Positions 33,458-45,275 of a DNA stretch of 64,000 nt are shown in pieces. The stretch comes from Aquarana catesbeiana (Eukaryota > Chordata > Amphibia > Anura > Ranidae): the NCBI RefSeq assembly GCF_042186555.1, contig NC_133327.1:106729167-106793166 (forward strand). Direction: 5' to 3'. Each line of letters begins with the position of its first letter. The first letter of the stretch is position 1. The notes below the pieces were generated by a model, which saw only the letters and a program-made list of their open reading frames with translations, was not told the origin of the DNA and ran no database searches. Both the position numbers and the translations under genes were made by a program.

Positions 33458-34771
33458 ATACTCCCTCTAGCGGAGGATTTAAGGCATGACAACATTTTTC
33501 CCTTAAGGAAGAAAAAATATAGGTGGACTTTTTCAGTTCCTATGCTTCTTCCCTTACCTTATCCTCGCCACAGGATACTGCTGAAGTCAGACAGATCCAA
33601 ACTTCACCCATCACGGCGGGCTGCGTTTAGCAAACCTTCAAGGACCAGGTCCCTTTTTATCAGGGTTCCACTCCCTTGGACCTGTAAAAGCACCCTGCCA
33701 GGAAAAAAACTTTAGGTAATGTAGCATGACCAAAGCCCTGAGTACTGGGGTCCAGCCCTGCAAAGAGAGGCGTTACAGGCAAAACCTTGTGCTTCAGGTA
33801 CGAGGCCCGGGTACCATCCACTTTGGCCTCAGTGGCACTTTGGATGGATCCGGTCTATGGAGGCTATTTAAAACCAGCAAGGATCCCTCCTGAAGTTCTT
33901 CAGAGCACATCTTGACTTGTGACCAACACCTTAGACACTGGCGAAAAAACTGAGGTGTTCCCGGTATGGGAGGGATTATATAGGGATGCAACTTCCTGTT
34001 TAGGGTGTGACAGTGTCCATCACCTGAAGGTGGTCTATAACCCACATAGTAATTACTATGGTGCTCTTTGCCCCGTGATGTACGATAAAAAAACAAACTT
34101 TTTGATTTTTCAGAATCCTAATAAGTCAGGTTCTTGATCCTGGAGCCCAGGGACTGGATGGGATAAAGCCTCCATTCCTTGGGTAATCTATTACCTCATA
34201 GGCAGACCTTATCATTAGTCTCAGATGTCCACAGGCCTTTATATTTGTGACAGACTGATGCTCAGGGCTCTCTCCCTCTCTGCTGTAGGAGTACTGCTCC
34301 TGGGTGAAAAGGCAGAGTCCTGACAGAACACTAAAAATGTGCTGCCTGTTTTGTTTTGGGGAATTTTTTTTTTTAGGGGGGATACTGTTATTCAGGAAAT
34401 GACCTGAGTTTAGTTAGTGGTTTGGCTGGGCAGATGTTTTGTTTGTTTTATGCTATGGACTTTCTGTACAAACCCTGCAGCAGTTGAACTGCGTTAATTT
34501 TCAGCCTTACTGAATAAGGCTCCATGCACACTAGGAGCTTAAAAAAAAAAAAAAAAAAAAAAAAAGGACGGAAAAACGCTGGATTAAAACTCCTCGATTG
34601 TTCAACTTTTGTGCAGGTGCTTTGCCACCTTTAAGCAGTTTATAATGGGTTGTTAAGGAGCAGGCGTCCGTGTCCTTAACAACCGATGATTTATTAGCTG
34701 TCAGCGGAATTCCCCCCTGACAGTTTAAATGTTCCAGAGTCCCAAAATAGGCTGGTATCAATCCCTCAATT

Positions 34772-34940
34772 ACTATATATAGACCCACATGGCGGAGAGG
34801 CTGGGAAAAAATAGGATCTTATGATACCAAAAAGATGTGTAGGCAATATACCCAAAACAAAAAAATATTACATACAATTTTTCGGTATCATAAGATCCCG
34901 TTTTTCCCCAGCCTCTCCCTTATGTGGTTCTATATACCTC
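34772..34940. repeat. Palindrome, arms of about 60 bp
   Basis: The left arm (cggagaggctgggaaaaaat, aggatcttatgatacc) at 34772-34833 pairs with the right arm at 34878-34940 (ggtatcataagatcccgttt, ttccccagcctctccc). The spacer is about 44 bp. Outer bases tatatagacccacat and atgtggttctatata extend the pairing. No family name recognised. Confidence 0.85.
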
Positions 34941-35040
34941 TTCTGATAGTTGAATATTAACAAAAGAATGCTGGCAACAGAGAAAAACAAAAACAAAAGG
35001 GGGGCTTTGAATCTGGTACGGATTTTAAGGCGAACCCGGT

Positions 35041-35080
35041 GCAAAAAAAAAAAACAAAAAAAAAAAAAACAAAAAAAAAA
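35041..35080. repeat. A-rich low-complexity tract
   Basis: A run of A with scattered C. A similar tract is at 35728-35757, and a pure A run is at 34541-34565. The ORFs crossing them are not genes. Confidence 0.85.
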
Positions 35081-35291
35081 AGGAGTGTGGGGTCCCCCTC
35101 ATGATCCATACCAGGCCCTTATCCAAGCAAACAGCCCGGCAGGCCAGGAAAAGGGGGGGGGGGGCAAGCAAGTGGGAACCCCGCTATTAGGGATGCAGAG
35201 CTCCTTAACAACCAGCTATTCACTGGTTGTTAAGGATGCCAGCAGCCGCCTGCTAAGAAAAAGAATGCTGGGCACTAACGCTTAGCAGCTG

Positions 35292-35691
35292 TTAGAGCCC
35301 ATTCACACCTGCGCGTTTTGTAGCTTGAAGCCTGAAGCTACAAAACGCTTGAGGGGAAAAAATCCATTATTCTCTATGGAGATGGTTTACATCTCCTCTC
35401 CAAGTCGCCTGAAGCCCTACACCTGAAGCTCAAACAAGTTCTGGACCCTTTTTTGTCACGCGAATCGGGAAGATTTGGGCGTTTTTGGAGCAGGAAGCAG
35501 ATGAAAAAATCTAACATAGCAACAAATGATGAAACAGATGATCATTTTTCCTAATGGCTAATAAAAAATGCCAAAGCTCAAAAATGCCAGACAACGCTGC
35601 ATGGAAACGCGCAAATATGCCCAAAAAAAGCGCGAAAAACGCCGGAAGAAACGCTCAAAAACGCTACGCTCAGGTGTGAATGCAGCCTTAG
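35292..35691. mobile_element. MITE, TIR TTAGAGCCCATTCACACCTG
   Basis: Left end ttagagcccattcacacctg; right end reverse complement ctaaggctgcattcacacctg. Noncoding 400 bp with cgcgtttt/aaaacgc-type internal inverted motifs. Confidence 0.8.
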
Positions 35692-35866
35692 TCTTAACAG
35701 TTTTTTCCTGCTCCTAAACGCTGAAGCAAAAAAAAAAACAAAAAAAAAAAAAAAAAAGAAACCACGCCTCTAGACGACAATAGTGGATAAAACTATTTTC
35801 TTCTAGAAGCAGAAAAAAACAAAAAACAAAAAAAAGCTCAAAAGCTGCTGCTAGAAGCATGGAGCC

Positions 35867-36299
35867 TAAGGCTTCATGTACACGGGACGTTGTTTAACCT
35901 CTTCTGAACTATTTAACTTGACAGCTAGAAACCGGTGTCTAAAAACGTCCGTTTAGCCGCGTTTACATGCCGCGTTTGTGTCCAGCAGCGGGTAATTTTT
36001 TGTTAAAATGAAAAACGTCTGTAAACGAAATGCTGCTAAACGCGAGTTACCGCGTTTAGCAGCGTTTACAGGCCATTAGAAGCATTTGCCGTTTCAAATG
36101 CCTCTGAACATCCGTCTCAACCCATTTTTTTTGCATTCCAAAAAATTCTTCTAAACTTAACTGCCTAGAAACTACTATAAAAGGACCCTGTGTACATGTA
36201 CTGAGAAGATAATATAGAGGAGAGTTCAGGGGCAGCGGAAAAAAATGCCCAACTGGTCCTAAACGTCCATTTACCAGCAGCAGTGTACATGAGGCCTAA
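35867..36299. mobile_element. MITE, TIR TAAGGCTTCATGTACACGGG
   Basis: The left end taaggcttcatgtacacggg is mirrored by the right end cagtgtacatgaggcctaa. The interior is built from gcgtttac/gtaaacgc motifs. Noncoding. Confidence 0.8.
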
Positions 36300-37599
36300 A
36301 AGGTGCAGTGCAAACCTGCTTGGACTGTTTCTGGGTGTCCTTGCCTTGTGCATGCTTCACTGCTGTCACTACCAGTTGAGCCTGTCCACCTTACAATAGA
36401 TATGATGTACAGTATATTATATATCTTTGGAGAAAGCAACACTTAAAAGGTTAAGGAGCCACAAACCTGGCCAATTCAATACAATACATGTAAAATGTAT
36501 ACTCAGACATCCAGTGAATCAGGAGTATGTGATAGTGAGCTCTTGTGGTTCAACTCAGGCTCCCCAGGGTGTGGACTCTAAGCCCCAGCCTGCTTCTTCA
36601 CCAGCGCCCCTGATGGTGGGTATGGAATTGCAGCAAGCTGGAGCCAGGTAACAGCCTCCAGGTTTACTCAGCTGAGAATGCAGAGACCACTTAGCATATG
36701 CAGACTACAACAGCAGGAGATGGAAGGGAAAACCAGGAAACAAGCCGAGATCAGGACAGGTGGCAGGCAAGCACAGACAGAAGACAAAGCCAGGATCAGT
36801 ACACAGGTAGTCAGACAGGATACATGCAGTAGTAACCAGACAGGAGTTCAGAGAACTGTAAAGTTGCTCAGGCATCGCAGGCTGGACTGAGCACATGTAC
36901 TCACTGCATATATAGAGAAGCAAACATAGGCATGCCAAAAAGTGATGGAAGGGAACATAAAAATAAAATCAGAGAATAGGTGCCAACGCCTATAGGTGAG
37001 TGCAGAAGCCAACAACACATGTTAAAGGAATCCCAGGACTAGGGGAACACTGCAGCAAGGAGGTAAGAATTACACAAGAAAACAGCAGGCTAAATTGTGA
37101 CAATGACAAAACAATCAGTAGATCCAGAGATGTAGACAGCCAACATTATATGCAAATTGTGTCTTTTCTTGCTAAAACCAAGTTCACCTTGTATTAAAGA
37201 TGGGATTCACAAGTCGATTTCCTGCTATCCTGAAACTATGGTATACTGATTGCTAGATGAGTGCAATAAAGGATTCCCTTAGAGAGTCACAGATGGTACG
37301 TGAAGACAGAATTAATAAAAACTCAGAAAAACCCAGACAGAAAATAGTGAGCATTCAACACAAGGCTTGCAGTAACAGAAGCTCTCCAAAGAGACCCACA
37401 ATCTCTATGCCTGCAATCTACCAGGATTGACGGAGTCTGCCAGTCTCGCTCTCCCCTTGTCTTTTATAAAAATTGTGTCAGGGAACCAGAAACTATACCA
37501 TTTGTGTGGCTTGCCACTTTAGAAAAGCAAATACTAATTTACATTACCCAATAGTGCTAGGTGCAATTTCTTTACCATTATTACTAAGTTTAATACTAT
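36300..37599. other. Intron sequence, unclassified repeat likely
   Basis: 36540-37060 has the look of a decayed retroelement (caaccaggaaacaagccgag; repeated caggatcagtacacaggtagtc-like phrases), but I cannot assign it. Nothing else is recognised, and no exon. Confidence 0.4.
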
Positions 37600-38130
37600 T
37601 TAAAGCGTGTCTAAACCCAGGACCTTACAATCACTATATCTGGTCTCCCACAGTACATCGAACATTAAAATGCAATAGTTTTAGTAAATATAAACTGCTA
37701 AATACCTTTTCTCATTAGCAGATTAGCAGTATATAGTAGTCTTGTGACTTCTCTCAGTGTCTGGTTAAAACTTGTAGGAGGAGTTTCCATTCTCCCCTGA
37801 CCTATCAGGCTGCAGGACCCCTGACCCTCTGTCTGGACAGTGCTGGTTGGCCCTGTGCTGATCACATGCACTCTTCTCAAGAAAAAAAAAAAAAAAACTT
37901 TCTAGCAATACACATCAAACTGAGCATGTGCAGCTTGTCCCCAAGGCTCTGTTCTATCAGGAGATGGATTGGGGGCAGTGGAAAAAGGGGAGGAACAGAG
38001 AGGACAGGATCAAGCAGCCTTTTTACACAATGTGGATGATTAACCCTTTAGGTTCCACAGTGAGTATAACAAGCATGCTTTACTGCATATACACACTGAT
38101 ATTACTGTTGTTAGTTTAGTAACACTTTAA
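37600..38130. mobile_element. TTAA-target MITE, second copy of the 10921 family
   Basis: Starts ttaaagcgtgtctaaaccca and ends gtttagtaacactttaa. In inverse orientation it follows the same order as 10921-11440: tctggtctcccacagtac, cagtatatagtagtcttgtgac, ctgtctggacagtgctg, a homopolymer, then ttcccc. It carries a poly-A run at 37883-37897. Confidence 0.88.
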
Positions 38131-38349
38131 GCACCCATACAATAGTTTCTAGGGCATGAGGTTCTGGCTAATCTATAGAAGATTCTGGCTTAAAAGACCC
38201 ATTTACAAATTTTCTTTGTGTTGAAATGGCACCCCAATGCACCAAAGTAATTCAGCTCCACAGCACGTACAGTTGTGGTGTACTGCTTTGCCAAAAATGG
38301 TGCATGTCAGTTTTTATCAGATGTTTTGGTGCACTTTTAACCCATTCAA

Positions 38350-39235
38350 TTGAATGGTCTTCGAACAGCTTACGAACGGGACGGCTGGCACATTCGACTG
38401 AACCTTTTCGACGGCGGGCACATTCGACGGACCCTTTTTCGAAGGCGGGCACATTCGACGGAACATTGGAAAACTACATATCTGCCGTTCTGCCCATGCT
38501 GTTCCGACTTATGAACATATTTCGACTTAACAACAAACCTACAGTCCCTAACCCATTTGTAACTCGGGGACTACCTGTACAATGTTAATGACGCCCCCAG
38601 ATCGGTTCACAGATCGCAGTGCGAAATGTTGATTCGGACAGTAATCGGATCGTATGGATGAAAACAACCATGCGATCCGATTCCAGTGCGGGAAAAAAAA
38701 AAAAGTCCCTTCACCTTTTTTTTGCGAATCCAATGCGATTTCAGCCATACAACTGAACTCGAACTGCACAGACATCGCATGTGATCGGTGCGAATCACAT
38801 GCAATGTCTGACATCACACAAGTGTGAACCTAAGCTCAAAGTGGAAATCCAAGCAGATGTACTGAAAAAATAAAAATTTATAGCAGCAGTGCAGCTTTTT
38901 AAAAAAAAAAAAAAAAATGAAAATTTATTTTACACAATATACACAGGCAGCTTACCAACCCATAATATGAGCCTCTAGTAAGGCTCTATTCACATATATG
39001 CAAATTGGATGCGTTTTGAACCACATCTGCTTCACATGACATGTGAATCAAACCGGTATAGAGCCAGTTCACATATGTGCGGTGCAGCGGCAGTGCAAAT
39101 TTAAAAAAAGAGTCTTGTGCGTTTTGTGAGTACTGCAGTACTGCAGTGCGGATCAGATGAGAATTCCAAGCACATCTGAATTGCACATCGGATCGGTTTT
39201 GAACACGAATTTGAGCCGAAAAAAAAAAAAGTGTG
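38350..39235. repeat. Cluster of MITE fragments
   Basis: 38395-38462 has three near-identical units with the core gcgggcacattcgacgga. 38500-38581 ends gtaactcggggactacctgt, a terminus of a known dispersed vertebrate repeat style. 38585-38835 ends cacacaagtgtgaacctaa. 38970-39230 begins taaggctctattcacatat. None is complete. Confidence 0.55.
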
Positions 39236-39355
39236 TTGTCCCCTGCCCCAATCCATAGCAGGCCCTTTCATGTCTGGTACTGATTTTGTATTGCCTGCAA
39301 TGTTTTTTTTTTTTTTTTTTTTACAGTCAGCTGACCGCTGAGGATTCATCCATTG

Positions 39356-40026
39356 TTAAAGTGGTTAACCCCCAATGTAACTTTAAACCATCCTCTCTGT
39401 TTATATATGTAATGTCTCCCTGTGACTGTAAATTTATAAAAATAAAGTTTATAAATATAAATAAAAATAATGGTGTATATACCTTGTTTGTAGAGCGCTG
39501 ATCTGCGATCATTGACACGCCACCTCTCTCAGCCTGACAGATGCAGTGGGCGGTGGCCGGGAAACCCCCACTGACGTCAGAGAGGCGGTGTGTCAATGAG
39601 TGCAGATCAGCGCTCTATAAACAAGGTATATACACCATTATTTTTATAAAGCACAGTCACAGGGGGCCATTACATTACAAAACAGAGGATTATATGAAAA
39701 AGAAAAAGTAATTTGAGCATCAGGATGGGAGGAGGCAGCGCGGACACAGGGCTCACAGTCAGGGAGTGGAGGGGGGAGAGCACATAGGAGACACAGAGCA
39801 GGGCTGCGGATGACGGAGACACGTACACTGACTCTGGTGTCAGAGCTAAGCAGCCATGATATATCGGAGTCAGCGCAGAGAGGGGAGGGTAGAAAGTGGC
39901 AGGGTCAGCCAGGTATTTCAGGTGTTACAGGGGGCCAAATAACACAGCACAAGCACTGTGCGGTATAACATGCTTTAAAGAAGCAGGAACTTAATTTTTT
40001 ATCTTTTGGTTTAACAAAAGCTTTAA
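39356..40026. mobile_element. TTAA-target MITE with long internal palindrome
   Basis: Left end ttaaagtggttaaccccc; right end ttgtttaacaaaagctttaa-like. Internal arms at about 39425-39520 (ataaaaataatggtgtatat, accttgtttgtagagcgctg) are mirrored at about 39575-39650. The 3' half matches 13850-14532 (tatttcaggtgttacagggg, cacagcacaagcactg). Confidence 0.78.
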
Positions 40027-41893
40027 GGATGCAGACACTGGCTTAAACAATTTGCATCGGAACGGCATCTAAATCACACCTGAACCGCTGAACAGTTGCT
40101 TAGAAAATTTGCAGTAAAAAACAGATGGGAAATTCACACCAGACAAGTGTGAACCTAGCCTAATCCCTTCCAGAGTAGAGGGAGGGGAAGAGGCAATATT
40201 AGGAGCCAATCCAGCTGAGCTGCTTGCACATGCTCCGACAGGGAACATGCAGAGGGGAATAGGGAGAATGAACAAAGCTAATAGCTTATTACTGTGTAGA
40301 TGCTCAATTTCTGCCCAATTAAAAGGCTGTAGCCAGGCAGATGACTTAAAAGTGGTTGCAAACCCTTACATTTACCCAGTGAAGGGACTGGGCCTCAGGT
40401 TATATAGAGATCAAACAAATCCTCCTATACAAGTTGTACCTGTTTACCTAAAGTATTAACTTCTTTACATCTGTTCAAAGTCCAGAATTTGAGAGCTGAA
40501 ACTAAATACTGCAGAGCTCAGTAAATAGAGTTGATTGGGAGCTGATTGGGAGAGAAGGGACATCCCCCCCCCCACCTCACATAGGAACAGAGCTGAGGCT
40601 GCCAATCACAGGCTTTGTGCTGGAGATACTTGCCGTGTCACCTTTTTTCTCATGGTGTCAGGAAAACTTGTCAGAGGTGACATGCAGATAGCAGAGGAAC
40701 AGGGCAGTCCGTCATGAATACTTAATTTCCCTGAAAATGTCTACTTACAAGCTTAATTCTCACGCTCAAAAGTCTGTGCCAAAGATTTGCATTAAAGGGG
40801 GCCGACTTATGCAATAGTATAGGGATTGGAGATGTAGCCAATCCTTAACCAGGAATAGGGAGGCCCACCAATCAGAACCACGCCAACCAATGAGGCACAG
40901 ATTAGATGGGAAAGAACACACACTCTCTGGTAGAGCAGTCACGTGAATGGAACCTTTGTAGGCCACAGCCTAGTAACTTTGGAAATGTCTGCCTTGTACT
41001 TATAACTAAATATGTTTGTCTTATGTCTTTTATGTCCTACTTTTTGTAGATTAATGTTTTGAAGAATATACTCTGTATTCTTTTAATTTTAACCCAAGAT
41101 TTTCTTCCTTTGTATAGGCTATAGACAGATTGCAGTATATTAGTCTAGGCCTCCTTACTATATACCAATACATTTTTGGTATTGTGTTAAAGCTTTCACT
41201 CATGGTCAAAGAACTCTCATTAACCCAAATAATATCTGAGAGATATTAAATCTCAAATATAAGTTACAGGTAACACTCTGTTTGATCTGAATATTACCAT
41301 GGTGCTGCACATGATCAATAATGACACCAGCCATGTATTGGCTTGACAGTTTGGTTGAGAGCACAAGCAACTGTGACAGTTATCATTCACAGCACGCCTT
41401 GGGAAACAGTTAAATCAATGGGTTTAGTTGCCCTTTAAAAAGGTAAAGTTCTCCTTAAAAAATAAATAAATGCACACATTTTTGCAGGAGAAAAATTTTG
41501 ATTTATTTTTTTCACAATAGTCAGCAAAGCATTGCACCCATTATCCATTGATCACTCCTGCATAATCTTTCTGCAGCTCACTACTTGTACCAAAGTACGG
41601 GGTTTTAGTGGGATAACTGAAAGAAGTATCAATAGACTCTGTCAGTGTTGTGATCACCACACTTCTATTCCATTGAGAACTACAAAGTCAGTCTGCCGTG
41701 GTGGCAGGCAGGAATTGTAGTTCAATTATTCACAGAGTCCCACACAGCTGCAGGGGAGAAGAATCCCCACACTGTCATGGGGAGAGGGGGTTCTGCAATT
41801 TTACACCCTAAAAACATCTGCAACATGTAACATATTGCAAAAGGTGGAATTACCCTTCAACTAAGGTCTTGTTTACAAGTGCAGTTGTGGCCT
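40027..41893. other. Intron sequence with no recognised complete element
   Basis: Small MITE end at 40130-40162 (gacaagtgtgaacctagcc). Otherwise unremarkable AT-rich sequence, including 40980-41520. No exon recognised. Confidence 0.5.
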
Positions 41894-42342
41894 TTAAAGT
41901 GGTAGTAAACCGCTGGGCGATTTGTTTTTCTGACCGGAAAGGTAATGTCATAATGTGCTAGTATGCATCGCGTACTAGCACATTATGTAAAACTTAAGCA
42001 AAGCCTTCCAGCAATGCAAAAACAAAGCCTTCCAGCGATGCGCTGTCCCGCTGGGGGCTGCTTCCATCTTCACCCGGCTTCCTTATTTCTGGGTCCGCGG
42101 CCGAGTGACTGGCCGGAGGCCCGATGACGTCACTCTCATGCATGCATGGGGGAGCCACAGTTTACAACACAGGTGGCTGTTCCTTCAGAGCGCATGCATC
42201 GGTGATGTCATTGGCTGCATATACAGTAAATATCTGCTAAACAGTGCACATTTAGGAAATATTTACAATATCTATAGGTAAGTCTTATTATAGGCTTACC
42301 TATAGGTACAAGTCAGAGATAGGAGTTTACTCCCACTTTAAA
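41894..42342. mobile_element. TTAA-target MITE, second copy of the 18936 family
   Basis: Starts ttaaagtggtagtaaaccgc and ends ggagtttactcccacttta. Same interior as 18936-19340, with a local duplication caaagccttccagc(a/g)atgc at about 42000-42040. Noncoding. Confidence 0.9.
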
Positions 42343-42819
42343 AAGCCGTAAAGAGGGTGGGCTTTAACATACATGCCGCACATATGCATCCATGAGTGGC
42401 AGAGCTTTCTGTGCCGACAGTGCGCTCACAAATCTAGGTCTCTGCTAGTTCTGCTGACAGCTCACATCCTGTAAGACAGGTCATACTTGGTGGGGATCTG
42501 TTGCAGTTTTCTGCATTTTCTCTGTTAATTCAGGGAAGACCTGCACTAATTTCCATTTCACTCTGAAATAAAAACTGGCACATATAGACCTGAAACAGGT
42601 TTATTTGCTCAGTTAAATGTGGTGCATGCGACTTCTGATAATTTATACATTTTAATAGTGTATGAAGCTTAGTCCATTCCTTGGAATGATTGGTAGCGAA
42701 AGACCAGCTCTTGATCATGTGACCACTGTGACAAAAAAACAAAACGTACTTCTCTTTTAACAGGTTCTTTACACTGAGGGGAGAAGGATTGGACGACCAC
42801 ATGCCTTCTGTGATTGGCT

Positions 42820-43010
42820 GTCACAGCGGTTTAGACATTAATGGCTGTGTTGAGTTATTTTGAGGGGACAGCAAATTTACACTGTTATACAAGCTGTACA
42901 CTCACTACTTGTAGCAAAGTGTCATTTCTTCAGTGTTGTCACATAAAAAGATATAATAAAATATTTACAAAAATGTGAGGGGTGTACTCACTTTTGTGAG
43001 ATACTGTATG
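42820..43010. mobile_element. Solo Tc1 terminal region
   Basis: The segment from cagcggtttagacattaatg to gtgtactcacttttgtgaga is the terminal repeat and subterminal region of the same Tc1 family as 53100-55417. No transposase accompanies it. Its end sits about 60 bp left of the hAT target duplication at 43065. Confidence 0.8.
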
Positions 43011-43315
43011 TGTATTTCACCTATGTATTTAGCTGTTTGCTTGAAGTTCAGCTTTAAATATTCTGTTTAATGTATGGGGTCTCAACCTTAAATTAATCTT
43101 GGGCCGCATATCAGCATTATACTTGCCCTCAAAAGGGACGGTTGTATCTGTAAGACTATATAGTTGTCTTTATCCAGGGCTTATTTTTTCCTCAGAGAAT
43201 AGGTGCAGGAACTCAACACCCAACAACCGAACTGCATCGAATGGTGGCTGTGGCCAAATTGCACAGTGGCCAAAATCCTAAATTGGGAGGATCTTGAAAA
43301 GGGGCAATAAATACC

Positions 43316-44916
43316 AGAGGTGCGCTGCGCACTCAGAGCAGAGCTCAGGGGTGCGCTGCGTACTGAAAGCAGAGCTCAGGGGTGCGCTGCGTACTGAAAG
43401 CAGAGCTCAGGGGTGCGCTGCGTACTGAAAGCAGAGCTCAGGGGTGCGCTGCGTACTGAAAGCAGAGCTCAGGGGTGCGCTGCGTACTGAAAGCAGAGCT
43501 CAGGGGTGCGCTGCGTACTGAAAGCAGAGCTCAGGGGTGCGCTGCGTACTGAAAGCAGAGCTCAGGGGTGCGCTGCGTACTGAAAGCAGAGCTCAGGGGT
43601 GCGCTGCGTACTGAAAGCAGAGCTCAGGGGTGCGCTGCGTACTGAAAGCAGAGCTCAGGGGTGCGCTGCGTGCTGAAAGCAGAGCTCAGGGGTGCGCTGC
43701 GTACTGAAAGCAGAGCTCAGGGGTGCGCTGCGTACTGAAAGCAGAGCTCAGGGGTGCGCTGCGTACTGAAAGCAGAGCTCAGGGGTGCGCTGCGTACTGA
43801 AAGCAGAGCTCAGGGGTGCGCTGCGTACTGAAAGCAGAGCTCAGGGGTGCGCTGCGTACTGAAAGCAGAGTTCAGGGGTGCACTGCGTACTGAAAGCAGA
43901 GTTCAGGGTAGGGCTGGGCGAAAAAAAAAAAACTCGATTCGAATCGAGTTTTTTTTTTCTTGGACACCGTGCCGGTCCTGAGGAGCTGCGGGCAGGAATA
44001 TATAGGTGAGGCTGCTGCTTCGGCCTAGTTCGTGGCGTCCGGCCTCGCAGACTAGGCTGAAGCCGCGGCCTCGCCTAAAGACTCCTGCTCACAGCTCCTC
44101 AGGACCGACGCGGTGAAAAAAAAAAAAAAAAAAAAAATATCGAAAAAAAAAATCAATTTGCTTACCTTTTGAATCGGTTTGACTTCTCAACTCGATTCAA
44201 GCTTTAAATAGGTTTTTTCCCCAGCCCTAGTTCAGGGGTGCGCTGCGTACATAGTGCAGAGTACAGGGGTGCGCTGCGTACATAGTGCAGAGTACAGGGG
44301 AGCGCTGCGTACATAGTGCAGAGTACAGGGGAGCGCTGCGTACATAGTGCAGAGTACAGGGGAGCGCTGCGTACATAGTGCAGAGTACAGGGGAGCGCTG
44401 CGTACATAGTGCAGAGTACAGGGGAGCGCTGCGTACATAGTGCAGAGTACAGGGGAGCGCTGCGTACATAGTGCAGAGTACAGGGGAGCGCTGCGTACAT
44501 AGTGCAGAGTACAGGGGAGCGCTGCGTACATAGTGCAGAGTACAGGGGAGCGCTGCGTACATAGTGCAGAGTACAGGGGAGCGCTGCATACTCAGAGCAG
44601 AGTACAGGGGAGCGCTGCATACTCAGAGCAGAGTTCAGGGGAGCGCTGCATACTCAGAGCAGAGTTCAGGGGAGCGCTGCATACTCAGAGCAGAGTTCAG
44701 GGGAGCGCTGCATACTCAGAGCAGAGTTCAGGGGAGCGCTGCATACTCAGAGCAGAGTTCAGGGGAGCGCTGCATACTCAGAGCAGAGTTCAGGGGAGCG
44801 CTGCATACTCAGAGCAGAGTTCAGGGGTGTGCTATGTGCTGAGTGCATTTTGAGGAGTACGGTACATACAGAGTGTAGGGTTTAGGGGTGCGCTATGCAC
44901 AGTGTGCGGGGTTCAG
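43316..44916. repeat. 31-bp tandem array in three blocks
   Basis: About 40 units of 31 bp sharing gcgctgc and cagagnncagggg. Block A (43316-43908) has gtactgaaagcagagctc; block B (44238 to about 44590) has gtacatagtgcagagtac; block C (about 44590-44830) has atactcagagcagagttc. Units within a block are almost identical; three decayed units close the array. The first unit of A (43316-43346) reads actcagagcagagctc, close to block C. Because 31 is not divisible by 3, ORFs here repeat every 31 residues and are artefacts. Confidence 0.95.
43909..44229. mobile_element. hAT MITE inserted in the tandem array
   Basis: The 321-bp element begins tagggctgggcgaaaaa and ends ccccagcccta. Each side carries gttcaggg (43901-43908 and 44230-44237), an 8-bp duplication of array sequence. 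Internal arms include gtcctgaggagctg and its inverse, and cgattcgaatcg near the left. It is AT- and A-rich at the right (44116-44152). Noncoding. Confidence 0.96.
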
Positions 44917-45275
44917 CTCTTTCACAGGCTGTCCACATCTCACTGCCCCCCTCCTCGGCTCTGACCTCTGCACCTCTTTCCTCTTATCACCCACATCTCA
45001 CTCCACAGCCCTCAGAAGAAGGCTTTTGTGTTTACAAGTGACAGCGGAGAGCAAGAGCCAGAGATGGCGGAGCAGAATTCTGACACGTTACTGCTGAAAA
45101 AAAAAAAAAGCCCTGGGTGCAACGGCCACATGAAATAGCCTGGTGGGCTGGATTCGGGCCGCGGGTCTTGTGTTTGACACATGTGGTTTAATGGATTGTA
45201 CAGCTTCTAATATATTACCCAAAACAGTAAAAATCATGCATAAACATAACATATGGGGAGATATTGTCAGCTTAC

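Larger units (their letters stand above)
28412..34100 (-). mobile_element. DIRS-like retrotransposon, near full length, inactive
   Basis: On the minus strand the order is inverted terminal repeat (33948-34083), gag-like region (about 33457-31240, interrupted at 31882-32656), pol start (31229-30744), reverse transcriptase (30720-30186), RNase H remnant (29895-29760), tyrosine recombinase (29730-28760), then a terminal hairpin (28421-28710). The terminal repeat at 34083 reads atcacggggcaaagagcacc in reverse complement and matches atcacgggacacagagcacc at 28468-28487. Inverted terminal repeats with a recombinase instead of an integrase define DIRS elements. Frames are shifted and catalytic residues lost, so it is dead. 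Confidence 0.88.
43073..45185. mobile_element. hAT element carrying a 31-bp tandem array
   Basis: Both flanks read gtttaatg (43065-43072 and 45186-45193), a perfect 8-bp target duplication. The left end tatggggtctcaaccttaaa and the right end, reverse complement cacatgtgtcaaacacaaga, are imperfect hAT termini, each followed by a GGGCCGC motif inward. Nearly 1.6 kb of the 2,113 bp is satellite-like array plus an inserted second hAT element. No transposase is present. Confidence 0.88.
3223..45275 (-). other. TRAPPC12: TRAPPC12 intron of 42 kb
   Basis: This intron joins the exon at 45276-45414 (donor gtaagc) to the exon at 3110-3222 (acceptor ttttcag) and splits a glycine codon G|GG. It is packed with mobile elements: two DIRS elements, CR1, Tc1 copies, hAT elements and TTAA-target MITEs. 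I found no host exon within it on either strand. The two largest retroelements lie on the same strand as the gene. Confidence 0.88.

Noticed and set aside
36427..36890. Gln/Arg-rich ORFs at 36.4-36.9 kb as a small gene
   Set aside because: The frame follows cag-rich low-complexity sequence of what looks like a decayed retroelement; no start context or splice evidence.
44204..44853. Long repetitive ORFs (up to 138 codons) on both strands over the 31-bp array
   Set aside because: The peptide period of 31 residues equals three DNA units (93 bp), which follows automatically from a 31-bp tandem repeat lacking stops. No start context, splice sites or known protein similarity.
43316..44916. CRISPR-like array of regular repeats
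   Set aside because: Units are contiguous 31-mers without unique spacers, in a vertebrate intron, inside a hAT element.
45088..45275. Extension of the second TRAPPC12 exon past GRRG
   Set aside because: The reading crosses the donor gtaagc and enters the hAT element's right end, so it is intronic.
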